35,939 nucleotides of DNA, taken from a virus. A program made the translations under genes and the position numbers. The DNA lies in the IMG/VR virus record IMGVR_UViG_3300043099_000259, positions 1 through 35,939 of that record. The stretch is one strand, 5' to 3'. Of this stretch, positions 29,065 to 35,939 are shown piece by piece (the first letter of the stretch is position 1; each line of letters begins with the position of its first letter). The notes under the pieces were generated by a model. That model searched no databases and had not been told where the DNA came from. It saw only the letters and a program-made list of their open reading frames with translations.

Positions 29065-30471
29065 ATGAAACCAATTCCAATGCACTACGTGCCTAAAATC
29101 GAACAGGCTCTTATGTTTCTTTGCCTTAACGGCGATGAGAACTATAAGGAAATAGCGCCGCAGCTTATCGATGAACACTTCTCAGACGATACAGCACTCA
29201 AAGCCTTTAAGGTCATAAACGCGATTATGAAGGACGGCAAGCAGCCGACATTCGTTACCTTCGGAAAATACGCATTAACCGAAAAAACACTCACGGCTAA
29301 TGAGATTGCCAGCGTTACCCAGTGGGGCAATGAGCTGAGTTACTCAGAGCCGATCAATGAGTACATCAGCATTCTCAAAGATGAACACATCAAACGCAAT
29401 ATAAACCACATCCTAACCGAAGAGGCACTCGGACTCGGCAAGCTAAAGAGCGGCGGTGAAACAGCCGTTAACATCATCAAGCGCCTTAACACCCTGATTG
29501 AGAATGGCAGCCCTACCGATAACATCATTACAACCCTACAGCTAACGCACGAAGAGCGGCAAGCATACTACCGCCGCGCTGCATTGCATCAAAGCGGTAA
29601 GACAAGCGGGCTCAATACCGGCATCGCAGCACTTAACCGATTCACCGGAGGCTTCCATCCCGAGCTTATAATCTTAGCAGGCAGGCCATCGATGGGTAAG
29701 ACTGCCCTCGCACTATACCACGCCTGCCAGTTCAATGAGCCGGGCATCTACTTCAACCTGGAGATGAATCAAAGCCAGCTCTGCCAGCGGTTAATACTTC
29801 AGCACGCTAACGATGCGATTAATAGCGCACGCCTACGCGATGGGAACCTATCGCAGCCCGAGCTACACGCATTTGAAACCACGATCGGATTAGTTGAGAA
29901 GCTACCCATCACAATCTACGATAAGCCTCGATGCGGTGTGCATGAGGCAATACGCATAATGCGGCGCGAGGCACGTAAGAATAATTGCAAGTGGGCAATC
30001 ATTGACTATCTTCAGCTTATGACGATAGAGGGCTTCAGAGGCGGTAATCGCGAGGCTGAGGTCGCAGAGATAAGCCGCACGTTGAAAGCCGCACAAAAAG
30101 AGTTAAACATTCCAATAATCGCACTTGCTCAGTTAAGCAGGCAAGTCGAGCAACGTGCCGATAAGCGACCTATACTCTCAGACCTTCGCGAATCGGGCAG
30201 CATTGAACAAGATGCCGACACGGTTATGTTCGTCTATCGACCTGAATACTACGGATTGAATGATGAAGCTGGCAATCCTTATAGCTCCGATGTATTTTAC
30301 CTATTCGAAAAGCATCGGCAAGGTTCAACGGGTGAGGTACGCTTTAAGCATAACAGCACGCTCACGAGCTTTCACGATACCGGCTCGAGTGGTGGCAGTA
30401 CCTACCTTCCAATTGAGGTCGAGCCGAAGGCAATGCAGCCGAATGAAAGTTTTGACATAAGCCCCTTCTAA
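29065..30471 (+). CDS. dnaB: Replicative DNA helicase, DnaB-like (468 aa)
   Basis: A small N-terminal domain (residues 1-150) and linker are followed by a RecA-type motor: Walker A GRPSMGKT at 206-213, Walker B AIIDYLQL at 311-318, the switch segment ALAQLSRQVEQR at 353-364 and RPILSDLRESGSIEQDAD at 368-385. These are diagnostic of hexameric DnaB-family helicases that unwind DNA 5'-3' at the fork. No primase domain is fused, so the phage probably uses host primase. It begins after the small hairpin at 29034 and is TAATG-coupled to the next gene. Confidence 0.95.
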   Translation: MKPIPMHYVPKIEQALMFLCLNGDENYKEIAPQLIDEHFSDDTALKAFKVINAIMKDGKQPTFVTFGKYALTEKTLTANEIASVTQWGNELSYSEPINEYISILKDEHIKRNINHILTEEALGLGKLKSGGETAVNIIKRLNTLIENGSPTDNIITTLQLTHEERQAYYRRAALHQSGKTSGLNTGIAALNRFTGGFHPELIILAGRPSMGKTALALYHACQFNEPGIYFNLEMNQSQLCQRLILQHANDAINSARLRDGNLSQPELHAFETTIGLVEKLPITIYDKPRCGVHEAIRIMRREARKNNCKWAIIDYLQLMTIEGFRGGNREAEVAEISRTLKAAQKELNIPIIALAQLSRQVEQRADKRPILSDLRESGSIEQDADTVMFVYRPEYYGLNDEAGNPYSSDVFYLFEKHRQGSTGEVRFKHNSTLTSFHDTGSSGGSTYLPIEVEPKAMQPNESFDISPF

Positions 30472-30707
30472 TGACAATCGAAGAGCAACTAATCGAGCGC
30501 ATGAATAACTACCAGCCGAGCGAGGCAACGATAACCGATGGATGCGTAACATACCACAGCACAACGCGAACGCATCGAAGCTACGCGGCATACTTGAAAC
30601 ACGCACCTAATGGCTCATTCGTGCGCAAGGCATACCTAAAACGCTGCTATGGGTGGCTGATGCTTTTGAAAAAAAACGGCATCGAAATGCACCACATAAT
30701 CAAATAA
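30471..30707 (+). CDS. Small protein after DnaB (78 aa)
   Basis: A 78-residue basic protein beginning MTIEEQLIERMNNYQPSE; the middle has TYHSTTRTHRSYAAYLKH, a possible nucleic-acid contact, and a helical C-terminus ends in HHIIK. TAATG-coupled to the helicase. No family recognised; replication accessory by context. Confidence 0.6.
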   Translation: MTIEEQLIERMNNYQPSEATITDGCVTYHSTTRTHRSYAAYLKHAPNGSFVRKAYLKRCYGWLMLLKKNGIEMHHIIK

Positions 30708-30712
30708 ATACT

Positions 30713-30720
30713 TATCTTTG
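30713..30720 (+). promoter_or_regulatory. Promoter giving a predicted leaderless transcript for the RHH-like gene
   Basis: TATCTTTG matches TAnnTTTG and lies seven bases before ATG30728. No good -33 TTG is seen. If used, the message would start almost at the AUG. Confidence 0.5.
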
Positions 30721-30727
30721 CAGTTCA

Positions 30728-30943
30728 ATGGAGTCAAGTGAAAACATAAAGACAGGGCGAGGGGGCTACCGCGAGGGCGCTGGAGCGAAGCCGCTATATG
30801 GCGAGCCAACGGTTAACATTACCTTCCGCGTTCCCGAGTCGCATAAGTCAACGATTCGCCGTATGGTGTACGATTACATGGATGGGTTAAAGACAAACCC
30901 AAAGAACGAACCTAAGCGCAATATTCCTGAATATGGATGCTAA
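30728..30943 (+). CDS. Putative ribbon-helix-helix DNA-binding regulator (71 aa)
   Basis: ATG30728 follows the promoter box directly; longer upstream frames are not on this message. Residues 10-50 carry GRGGYREGAGAKPLYGEPTV, then NITFRVPESHKSTIRRMV, a pattern common in small phage proteins with an MetJ/Arc-type ribbon-helix-helix (a beta strand followed by two helices). The C-terminal tail is polar. It is the best candidate for a transcriptional regulator in the window, possibly of the duplicated early promoters; that is inference. It overlaps the next gene by 11 bases. Confidence 0.55.
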   Translation: MESSENIKTGRGGYREGAGAKPLYGEPTVNITFRVPESHKSTIRRMVYDYMDGLKTNPKNEPKRNIPEYGC

Positions 30944-31316
30944 GCTCTTAACCATACCGTGCGCCATTGAATCGGTAGCCACGCGCCGCGATAAGACGAT
31001 AAAGGTAACAATCGGAACGCAGGAGCTTTCACCCGAGCAAACGAGCGCACTGTTCAACCAGTGGATGGGTGGCGTGGGTGTGATGGCATTCAAAGGCGAG
31101 CAGTTCAACTACAACGATGAACAGCTACTAAACAACCTGAAGCTCGATGCCGCCGAGCTTGGAAGCAAGACACCGAGCCAGCGGTTACGATCAACGCTTT
31201 ACGTTCTCTTCGAACATGCACCGGAAGGGCATAAGGACTTTAACAGCTTCTACGCGACAATGATGGAGCGATTCATCGAGATGGTTAAGAAACGCATTGA
31301 TACATACAACCTATGA
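30933..31316 (+). CDS. Early/middle protein of unknown function (127 aa)
   Basis: Begins MDAKLLTIPCAIESVATRRD; beta strands (IKVTIGTQELSPE) precede a helical part ending in MERFIEMVKKRIDTYNL. Its size and mixture of strands then helices are compatible with small recombination accessory or DNA-binding proteins, but I see no motif. It overlaps both neighbours (11 bases and ATGA). Confidence 0.6.
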   Translation: MDAKLLTIPCAIESVATRRDKTIKVTIGTQELSPEQTSALFNQWMGGVGVMAFKGEQFNYNDEQLLNNLKLDAAELGSKTPSQRLRSTLYVLFEHAPEGHKDFNSFYATMMERFIEMVKKRIDTYNL

Positions 31317-31684
31317 CACGCAGACTAAGAGCCGGAGTATTGATAGATTCAGAGTTGAACGGCAAGCCGCATTATTTCGGCTACCTTACGCATCCGAGCA
31401 TGGAGTACGATATAGCCGTGGCATTTACTGAAAAGGATTTGAAAGGCTTTGCAGAGGTTAACAAGCTGATACTGCCAACCGATGAACCCGAGTATAAGTT
31501 CGGCGTTATATTGCCAACTGAAGACCGCGATAAGAACAACGCCTACACATGCAAAGTATTCGCATCGGGCAAGCTACACAACCTCGTTATCTATCCACGG
31601 CAATACAATCAAATCGTTACAAATGGCCACAGCCTTAACGCACAGCACGAAAGCCGTATCTTCACCGAACTAATCACAGCATAA
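31313..31684 (+). CDS. Protein of unknown function (123 aa)
   Basis: A 123-residue protein starting MTRRLRAGVLIDSELNGK. Strands HYFGYLTHPSMEYDIAVAF and FGVILPTEDRDKN suggest a compact alpha/beta fold. ATGA overlap with the previous gene. No family recognised. Confidence 0.6.
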   Translation: MTRRLRAGVLIDSELNGKPHYFGYLTHPSMEYDIAVAFTEKDLKGFAEVNKLILPTDEPEYKFGVILPTEDRDKNNAYTCKVFASGKLHNLVIYPRQYNQIVTNGHSLNAQHESRIFTELITA

Positions 31685-31685
31685 C

Positions 31686-31826
31686 ATGCCACTATTCCAA
31701 GGAGACAGCCAAGAGGTCATTTCGATGAACATCCGCAAGCTAATTGGCGAAGGATATCCACCTCAGCAAGCTCAGGCAATCGCACTGGCAGAGGCTGAGA
31801 AGTACCGCAAAGCACGGAGGCGATGA
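31686..31826 (+). CDS. Small conserved phage protein (46 aa)
   Basis: A 46-residue protein starting MPLFQGDSQEVISMNIRKLI, then GEGYPPQQAQAIALAEAEK. The pattern I-S-x-N-I-x-x-L-I-x-E-G-x-P-x-x-Q-A-x-A-I-A is one I recognise from many small phage proteins of unknown role. It starts one base after the previous stop and is ATGA-coupled to the ParB-methyltransferase gene. Confidence 0.75.
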   Translation: MPLFQGDSQEVISMNIRKLIGEGYPPQQAQAIALAEAEKYRKARRR

Positions 31827-33334
31827 AAACAAAAGCAGTTAAGATATCAGAAGTTAAACTCAACCCGAACAATCCTCGATTGATTAAGGATGAGAAGTTT
31901 GCTAAATTGGTGCAGTCAATCAAAGATTTACCTGAGATGCTTGCCATTCGCCCTATCGTAGTCAATAGCGACATGGTGGTGCTTGGTGGCAATATGCGAC
32001 TAAAGGCATGCAAGGAAGCCGGATTAAAGGAGATACCCATAATCATTGCAGACAACCTAACCGAAGAGCAGCAGCGCGAGTTCTTAATCAAAGATAACGT
32101 AAGCGGTGGCGAATGGGATTGGGCGATGCTTCAGAACGATTGGGACACCGAGCAGCTCGATGCGTGGGGCTTGGATGTACCCGACTTCGAACCCGAACAG
32201 GAACTCGAAGCCGTTGAGGACGATTACGAAGTTCCTGACGAAATACAAACCGACATCGTACTGGGCGATCTTTTCGAAATTGGTGAGCATCGTTTGCTTT
32301 GTGGGGATAGTACGGATAGTGATGCGGTGGCAAGGTTGATGGATGGGAAGAAGGCGGATGTTGCACACAATGACCCACCTTATGGAATGAAGAAAGAAAG
32401 CGAAGGAGTGCTTAATGATAATCTTAATTATTCCGATTTGCTTAATTTCAATCATCAATGGATTGCTTTGCAGTTTATGCACTTAAAAGAAAATGGCAGT
32501 TGGTACTGCTGGGGAATAGATGAGCCATTGATGGATATTTATAGCAATATCCTGAAGCCATATATTAAACAAGAAAAAGCCACGTTTAGAAATCTTCTAA
32601 CATGGGACAAAGGACATGGTCAAAGCCAAAACTCAGATAACACAAGGTCTTACGCAACGGCAGACGAAAAATGCCTTTTTATAATGCTTGGAGTTCAAGG
32701 CTTCAACACAAATGCAGATAATTACTTTGAAGGCTTTGAATCAATAAGGGAGTATCTTGTTACTCAAAAGAATAAATTGGGATGGAATGTTGACAAAATT
32801 ATTGAGATAACTGGCAAATCAAGTGCATCGCACTACTTCAGTAAATCACAGTGGCATTTTCCTACAAGAGAGCATTACAATTCAATAAGGGAAGCGGCGA
32901 AAGGCGATGCGTTTCATAAGGAATACGATGCGCTGAAAAAGGAATACGATGCGCTGAAAAAGGAATACTACTCTACTCGTGCCTATTTCAATAATACGCA
33001 TGACAATATGAATAATGTTTGGCATTTCTCAAGGCACAACAAAGATGGAAGCGAAGGAGGACACGCAACACCTAAACCGATTCCATTGTGCGAACGTGCA
33101 ATAAAAAGCAGCTGCCCTGATGGAGGATTGGTTTTGGATTTCTTTCTTGGCAGCGGCTCAACTATGGTCGCATCACATCAACTTAATCGCAAATGCTATG
33201 GCATGGAACTCGACCCTAAATACTGCCAAGTGATAGTCGACCGCATGATTAAACTCGACCCAACGCTTACGATAAAGCGCAATGGTCAGCCATATAAAAC
33301 AGACGAAATACAGACACATGGCATTCCCGCATGA
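31823..33334 (+). CDS. ParB-like domain fused to DNA adenine methyltransferase (503 aa)
   Basis: Residues 1-120 are a ParB/Srx-type domain (KLNPNNPRLIKDEKFAKLV, then VLGGNMRLKACKEAG). A linker leads to an amino-methyltransferase of the N6_N4_Mtase beta type: motif IV NDPPYG at 183-188 comes first, motif I LDFFLGSGST at 438-447 comes last. It probably methylates adenine (or N4-cytosine) in phage DNA. The ParB part is G/C-richer and the central methyltransferase part A/T-rich (36 G/C of 60 at 32161-32220; 20 of 60 at 32701-32760). A 21-bp tandem repeat inserts two KKEYDAL units at about residue 370. It is followed by the small terminase gene. Confidence 0.85.
   Translation: MKTKAVKISEVKLNPNNPRLIKDEKFAKLVQSIKDLPEMLAIRPIVVNSDMVVLGGNMRLKACKEAGLKEIPIIIADNLTEEQQREFLIKDNVSGGEWDWAMLQNDWDTEQLDAWGLDVPDFEPEQELEAVEDDYEVPDEIQTDIVLGDLFEIGEHRLLCGDSTDSDAVARLMDGKKADVAHNDPPYGMKKESEGVLNDNLNYSDLLNFNHQWIALQFMHLKENGSWYCWGIDEPLMDIYSNILKPYIKQEKATFRNLLTWDKGHGQSQNSDNTRSYATADEKCLFIMLGVQGFNTNADNYFEGFESIREYLVTQKNKLGWNVDKIIEITGKSSASHYFSKSQWHFPTREHYNSIREAAKGDAFHKEYDALKKEYDALKKEYYSTRAYFNNTHDNMNNVWHFSRHNKDGSEGGHATPKPIPLCERAIKSSCPDGGLVLDFFLGSGSTMVASHQLNRKCYGMELDPKYCQVIVDRMIKLDPTLTIKRNGQPYKTDEIQTHGIPA
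32918..32968 (+). repeat. 21-bp tandem repeat inside the methyltransferase
   Basis: Two exact 21-base copies (32918-32938 and 32939-32959) plus nine bases of a third encode repeated KKEYDAL. The unit is in frame, so copy number only alters an inter-motif loop. Confidence 0.85.
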
Positions 33335-33623
33335 TGGCAGAAAGATGAAGAAGGGTGAAACACTAAACCCGAACGGCAGACCTCGTAAGTTGCCGGAGCT
33401 TCACGTATTGCTCGCTGATGTATTGGGCGAAGAGAAGGATGGCGTTACGGCTGCTGAAGCGATATTGAAAGCAATACGCGCACGTGCTGCGAAAGGCGAT
33501 ACCCGCGCAGCCGAGTTGCTGCTCGACCGCGCATACGGCAAGCCGAAGCAGACCAATGAGACTACGCTTAAAACTACCGAGCCGTTGGTGATAATTAAGA
33601 CGAAAGAGGAGGGCAATGCTTAA
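33318..33623 (+). CDS. DUF5681-like protein, candidate small terminase (101 aa)
   Basis: Starts at ATG33318, with an alternative at ATG33345. It contains KKGETLNPNGRPRKLPE, the DUF5681 signature, then a helical region (GVTAAEAILKAIRARAAKGD) and AAELLLDRAYGKPKQTN. Proteins of this type lie next to large terminases in many phages and may recognise the packaging site. It overlaps the methyltransferase gene by 17 bases and the 41-aa membrane peptide gene by eight. Assigning it as TerS is from position. Confidence 0.65.
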   Translation: MAFPHDGRKMKKGETLNPNGRPRKLPELHVLLADVLGEEKDGVTAAEAILKAIRARAAKGDTRAAELLLDRAYGKPKQTNETTLKTTEPLVIIKTKEEGNA

Positions 33624-33741
33624 AGCCATAGGCACCGGAGTGTTGCTCACGCTGTTTATCATTGCGTTTGCGTATGGCTTTGTGCTTGTGATTCGCAATA
33701 TCATTGACTGCATGCCCGACCCGAATGATGAGGAGGATTAA
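33616..33741 (+). CDS. Small membrane peptide between terminase genes (41 aa)
   Basis: A 41-residue protein starting MLKAIGTGVLLTLFIIAFAY with one clear transmembrane helix (residues 6-27) and an acidic tail ending DPNDEED. It begins eight bases before the previous stop and ends in TAATG, sharing a base with the large terminase start. GGAGG-like bases (33732-33736) just upstream of that start may help initiation. Role unknown; a membrane protein here is unusual. Confidence 0.65.
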   Translation: MLKAIGTGVLLTLFIIAFAYGFVLVIRNIIDCMPDPNDEED

Positions 33742-35018
33742 TGAACTTCGAACTCACTGGCAGGCAGACCACAGCATTCGAGGCAATTGAGTCAGGCGCA
33801 TACCGTGTCATCGTATTCGGTGGCGCAATTCGTGGCGGCAAAACGTATTGGCTGTTGCTAACCCTAAGCTACCTTGCCCTGCAATACCCGCGCAGCCGGT
33901 GGGTGATTATTCGCCGCAGCCTGCCCGACCTGAAGCGCACAACCTTTCCATCATTCAACTCGATACTTGAAGATGGCGTTAACCAGTACGTTGAAAGCTG
34001 GAACCGCGACACGCAAGTGGTGACATTCATCAACGGCAGCGAGTTGCTGTTCATGGCCGAGAGCTTTGACGATGACAAAGACCTCAACCGCTTCAAAGGG
34101 CTCGAGGTGAACGGCGCGGGCTTGGATGAAGTGAACGAGCTGCAAGAGCAAACGTTCTACAAAGTTCAGGAGCGCATCGGCAGTTGGAACAAGGCAATAG
34201 GCCAGCCGCCGATCGTGTGCCTGGCAACTTGCAACCCGGCCAACAACTGGGTGAAGTCAATCATCTACGAGCGGTACAAGGACGGCACGTTGCCCGAGCG
34301 CTGGACATTCATCCCGAGCAAGATTACCGATAACCCGCACATCCCAGCCGAGTACCTCGAGAGCCTGAAGGAGCTCCCGCCTGTGCAGTACGCACGATTC
34401 GTGGAGGGGGATTGGGATGTAATGGACGATGTGGCGAATCCATTCCTCTACGAGTGGGATGACTCCAAGCACATCGATGACAGCGTGCAGCTGAACCGCA
34501 ACATGCCAGTGCACATCAGCGTTGACTTCAACATTAACCCGCTGTGCGCGCTTGTGATGCAGCACGTTGGCAGAGGCGCGGTGGTGGTGGATGAGATAAA
34601 GATTGAGAAGGGCAGCGTGGATGCGTTCTGCGATGCTGTGCTTGCGCTGGGCATCCCTATGGGGCTGATACGCATTACAGGCGATGCGATGGGTAAGGGT
34701 GGCACGGTTCAACAGCGCGACAACTCCAGCGCGTACACAATGATTAAGCGCAGGCTCGGCATGAGCGATAGCCAGTTCCTGATTCCGGCCAACCCAACGC
34801 ACTACAATAGCCGCATCGATTGCAACGCAGCACTACGCAAGCTCGACATCCGCGTGAACTCAAAGCGCTGCAAGGGATTCGTGTTCGATGCGAAGCAAGT
34901 GCAATGCGATGCGAATGGGTCCATCATAAAGAGCAATCGAAAAAACATTGCCGAGCGTGCTGACTTCTTGGATTGTTTTCGTTACTTTGTGAACGCAATT
35001 CTAAAGCGATACTTATGA
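33741..35018 (+). CDS. terL: Terminase large subunit (425 aa)
   Basis: ATPase motifs: Walker A GGAIRGGKT at 27-35, Walker B LDE at 128-130, coupling motif TCNP at 163-166. Nuclease side: D262 in SVDFNINP and D315 in TGDAMGKGGT, an RNase H-like arrangement. It powers DNA packaging into the procapsid and cuts the concatemer. The gene is TAATG-coupled to the membrane peptide and ATGA-coupled to the next gene. The length is normal for the family. Confidence 0.95.
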   Translation: MNFELTGRQTTAFEAIESGAYRVIVFGGAIRGGKTYWLLLTLSYLALQYPRSRWVIIRRSLPDLKRTTFPSFNSILEDGVNQYVESWNRDTQVVTFINGSELLFMAESFDDDKDLNRFKGLEVNGAGLDEVNELQEQTFYKVQERIGSWNKAIGQPPIVCLATCNPANNWVKSIIYERYKDGTLPERWTFIPSKITDNPHIPAEYLESLKELPPVQYARFVEGDWDVMDDVANPFLYEWDDSKHIDDSVQLNRNMPVHISVDFNINPLCALVMQHVGRGAVVVDEIKIEKGSVDAFCDAVLALGIPMGLIRITGDAMGKGGTVQQRDNSSAYTMIKRRLGMSDSQFLIPANPTHYNSRIDCNAALRKLDIRVNSKRCKGFVFDAKQVQCDANGSIIKSNRKNIAERADFLDCFRYFVNAILKRYL

Positions 35019-35362
35019 GCGTATGTTCACCTTGTTTCGATTCAGGCATCAGCGTTGCGGCTTGCAATGGCGGCATTCAGTTCGGCTATGTAACACCGGA
35101 AGAGAGTTACACGATAACCATAACGCACAACGCGACCAAGCGCATGCAGACATTCATCGCAACATCCGAACTGGATGGCACACTCATGATCGAGGGCGCA
35201 AAGATTGATGCGCTGCAAGGCTACACGATTCGACTGGATGGCTGCGCAAAGTTCACCATCTGCGAGGTTGAGTATGACTGCATCAGCTTCAGCGTTGTGA
35301 ATAAGGACATCGTGACAGAGGAACCCGCTTTTGTAAACTTACTCGAATGCTTAGAATGCTAA
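35015..35362 (+). CDS. Small beta-rich protein after the terminase (115 aa)
   Basis: ATG35015 shares bases with the terminase stop (ATGA). Longer upstream starts would be read in a terminase shadow frame. The product has several Cys residues (CSPCFD, AACNGG, CAKFTICEVEYDC, LLECLEC) and beta strands (YTITITHNATKRMQTF). The Cys content suggests either disulfides or metal binding. No family recognised; the position between terminase and tail genes suggests a virion or assembly role. Confidence 0.65.
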   Translation: MSVCSPCFDSGISVAACNGGIQFGYVTPEESYTITITHNATKRMQTFIATSELDGTLMIEGAKIDALQGYTIRLDGCAKFTICEVEYDCISFSVVNKDIVTEEPAFVNLLECLEC

Positions 35363-35565
35363 AGAAACTAAAGAGCATCGCACACGGCTGGGCGCTGTGG
35401 GCGTTTGACACGAAGGAGAGCCGCGAGGTATCGAAGCCGCGCATGGAGATTTGCAAGACATGCCCATACCGCATTAAGCTGACTGACACTTGCCGCGAAT
35501 GCGGATGCTTCCTTCCAGCTAAGACCCGAGTGCCTGATGAAACCTGCCCGCTGTTACGTTGGTGA
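35347..35565 (+). CDS. Cys-rich zinc-ribbon-like small protein (72 aa)
   Basis: After a basic N-terminus, the core is EICKTCP, then DTCRECGCFLPAKTR, then DETCPLLRW: C36, C39, C49, C52, C54 and C67. This pattern is common in small phage proteins near tail or terminase genes and should bind zinc. Function not known. It overlaps the previous gene by 16 bases; an alternative start is ATG35356. Confidence 0.75.
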   Translation: MLRMLKKLKSIAHGWALWAFDTKESREVSKPRMEICKTCPYRIKLTDTCRECGCFLPAKTRVPDETCPLLRW

Positions 35566-35566
35566 C

Positions 35567-35821
35567 ATGATGACCGGCTTCATCTTGGTTAGTGCCTTGC
35601 AGCACAAGGATGAAGTGGACGAGCTGCTCGACAAGGATGAGCGATGGCTTGACCTGATTGTTAACACCAGCGACATCAGCGTGGTCTACGAAGATGAACA
35701 CGCCGAGCGAACATTTATCAGCTTAATCAGCAACGATAAAGAGATTACCACTAAGAACACACTGGATGAAATTATTCAAAAGATTAGGCGAGCGACTTCG
35801 ATCAACATTTACTCGCAGTAA
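35567..35821 (+). CDS. Small protein before the tail chaperone (84 aa)
   Basis: ATG35567 (or ATG35570) directly follows the stop of the Cys-rich gene, while the earlier ATG35537 would reuse its coding region in another frame. The product begins MMTGFILVSALQHKDEVDEL and is acidic, soluble and mixed alpha/beta, ending TSINIYSQ. Its C-terminal part recurs at 1-179. Synonymous differences between the copies support the frame. Function unknown; upstream of the tail chaperone on the circular map. Confidence 0.7.
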   Translation: MMTGFILVSALQHKDEVDELLDKDERWLDLIVNTSDISVVYEDEHAERTFISLISNDKEITTKNTLDEIIQKIRRATSINIYSQ

Positions 35822-35939
35822 GCCCACCACGTACAACCTCGTTGAAGTATTCAAGCATGGCGGGCATAGGTACTACCGATTCCCGAAGGAAGTGAACATG
35901 CCCCTTGAAAGGTTCTCCATGAGCATGAGCCTGCTTGAG
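35643..35939. repeat. Right copy of the terminal overlap
   Basis: This 297-base stretch matches 1-297 with 8 substitutions. It contains the 3' part of the 35567 gene and the first 58 codons of the tail chaperone. Confidence 0.93.
35766..35939 (+). CDS. 5' part of the tail assembly chaperone gene (variant copy, cut by contig end)
   Basis: It begins with the ATG equivalent to ATG124 and runs to the contig end after 58 codons, without a stop. Compared with 124-297 it differs at codon 2 (Arg/Lys) and one further codon (Ile/Thr) inside the overlap with the upstream gene, while the five later changes are synonymous. It is the variant copy of the gene at 124-765. Confidence 0.8.
   Translation, partial: MKLFKRLGERLRSTFTRSKPTTYNLVEVFKHGGHRYYRFPKEVNMPLERFSMSMSLLE

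Noticed and set aside
34257-34802. 181-aa minus-strand ORF within the terminase
   Set aside because: Antisense to clear terminase nuclease motifs; His/Val/Leu-rich shadow composition and no start context.
35534-35545. CTGATGAAAC, resembling a hammerhead ribozyme core
   Set aside because: It encodes part of the Cys-rich protein and lacks the required flanking stems and second core segment.
1-35939. Integrase, repressor, CRISPR array or tRNA genes
   Set aside because: I looked on both strands and saw no tyrosine or serine recombinase motifs, no CI-like regulator, no regular spaced repeats and no cloverleaf.

Overview
The window is an almost complete, probably complete, genome of a tailed double-stranded DNA phage with a non-contractile (siphovirus-like) tail, most likely infecting a Bacteroidota host. 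Every gene I can support is on the + strand. The first 297 bases recur at the end (1-297 and 35643-35939) with 8 substitutions, so the contig closes to a circle of about 35,642 bp. Mismatches between the two copies point to an assembly from a mixed population. The host assignment rests on ten intergenic matches to the Bacteroidota -7 promoter box TAnnTTTG, on A/T-rich start contexts with few strong Shine-Dalgarno sites, and on protein families familiar from Bacteroidota phages. No integrase, excisionase, CI-type repressor, tRNA or CRISPR is visible, so I infer a lytic lifestyle. No gene-free stretch exceeds 300 bases; the longest, 13694-13882, holds a terminator, a promoter and a structured leader.

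Layout, starting from packaging: DUF5681-like candidate small terminase (33318), a 41-aa membrane peptide and the large terminase (33741), then three small genes that cross the contig junction. The tail module follows: tail assembly chaperone (124), a 39-aa coupled ORF (765), tape measure (865), two tail-tip proteins (3651, 5657) and a probable tail-tube protein (7416). A glycosyltransferase and a SAM methyltransferase (7955, 8856) sit between tail and head genes. The head module is portal (9499), Mu F-like minor head protein (11393), scaffold-like protein (12452) and major capsid (13883), followed by neck/connector candidates (15061, 16100). A large neck-fibre fusion (16651) and a run of fibre/appendage proteins (18651-20532) come next. 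The lysis region (20532-23010) has a GH24 endolysin, a holin-like protein, an unusual PAS-HisKA protein without a kinase ATPase domain, and a two-TM protein. The early region (23124-33334) carries an SSB-like protein, a DUF1351-like protein, a RecE-type nuclease, a cytosine methyltransferase, a VRR-NUC nuclease, a lipoprotein, a DUF6291-like replication protein, a DnaB helicase, a putative RHH regulator and a ParB-adenine methyltransferase fusion.

Most adjacent genes overlap by ATGA, TAATG or a few codons, so translation is probably coupled along long operons. Transcription appears to restart at discrete Bacteroidota-type promoters. The capsid gene is isolated between two terminator-promoter composites. 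Three promoters run into leaders that can fold into pseudoknot-like structures (7344-7415, 13788-13882, 28036-28155); the last contains a complete intrinsic terminator just before the start codon, like an attenuator. Three other promoters lie 4-7 bases from a start codon and predict leaderless mRNAs. The most unusual items are the attenuator RNA and the truncated histidine kinase in the lysis cassette.
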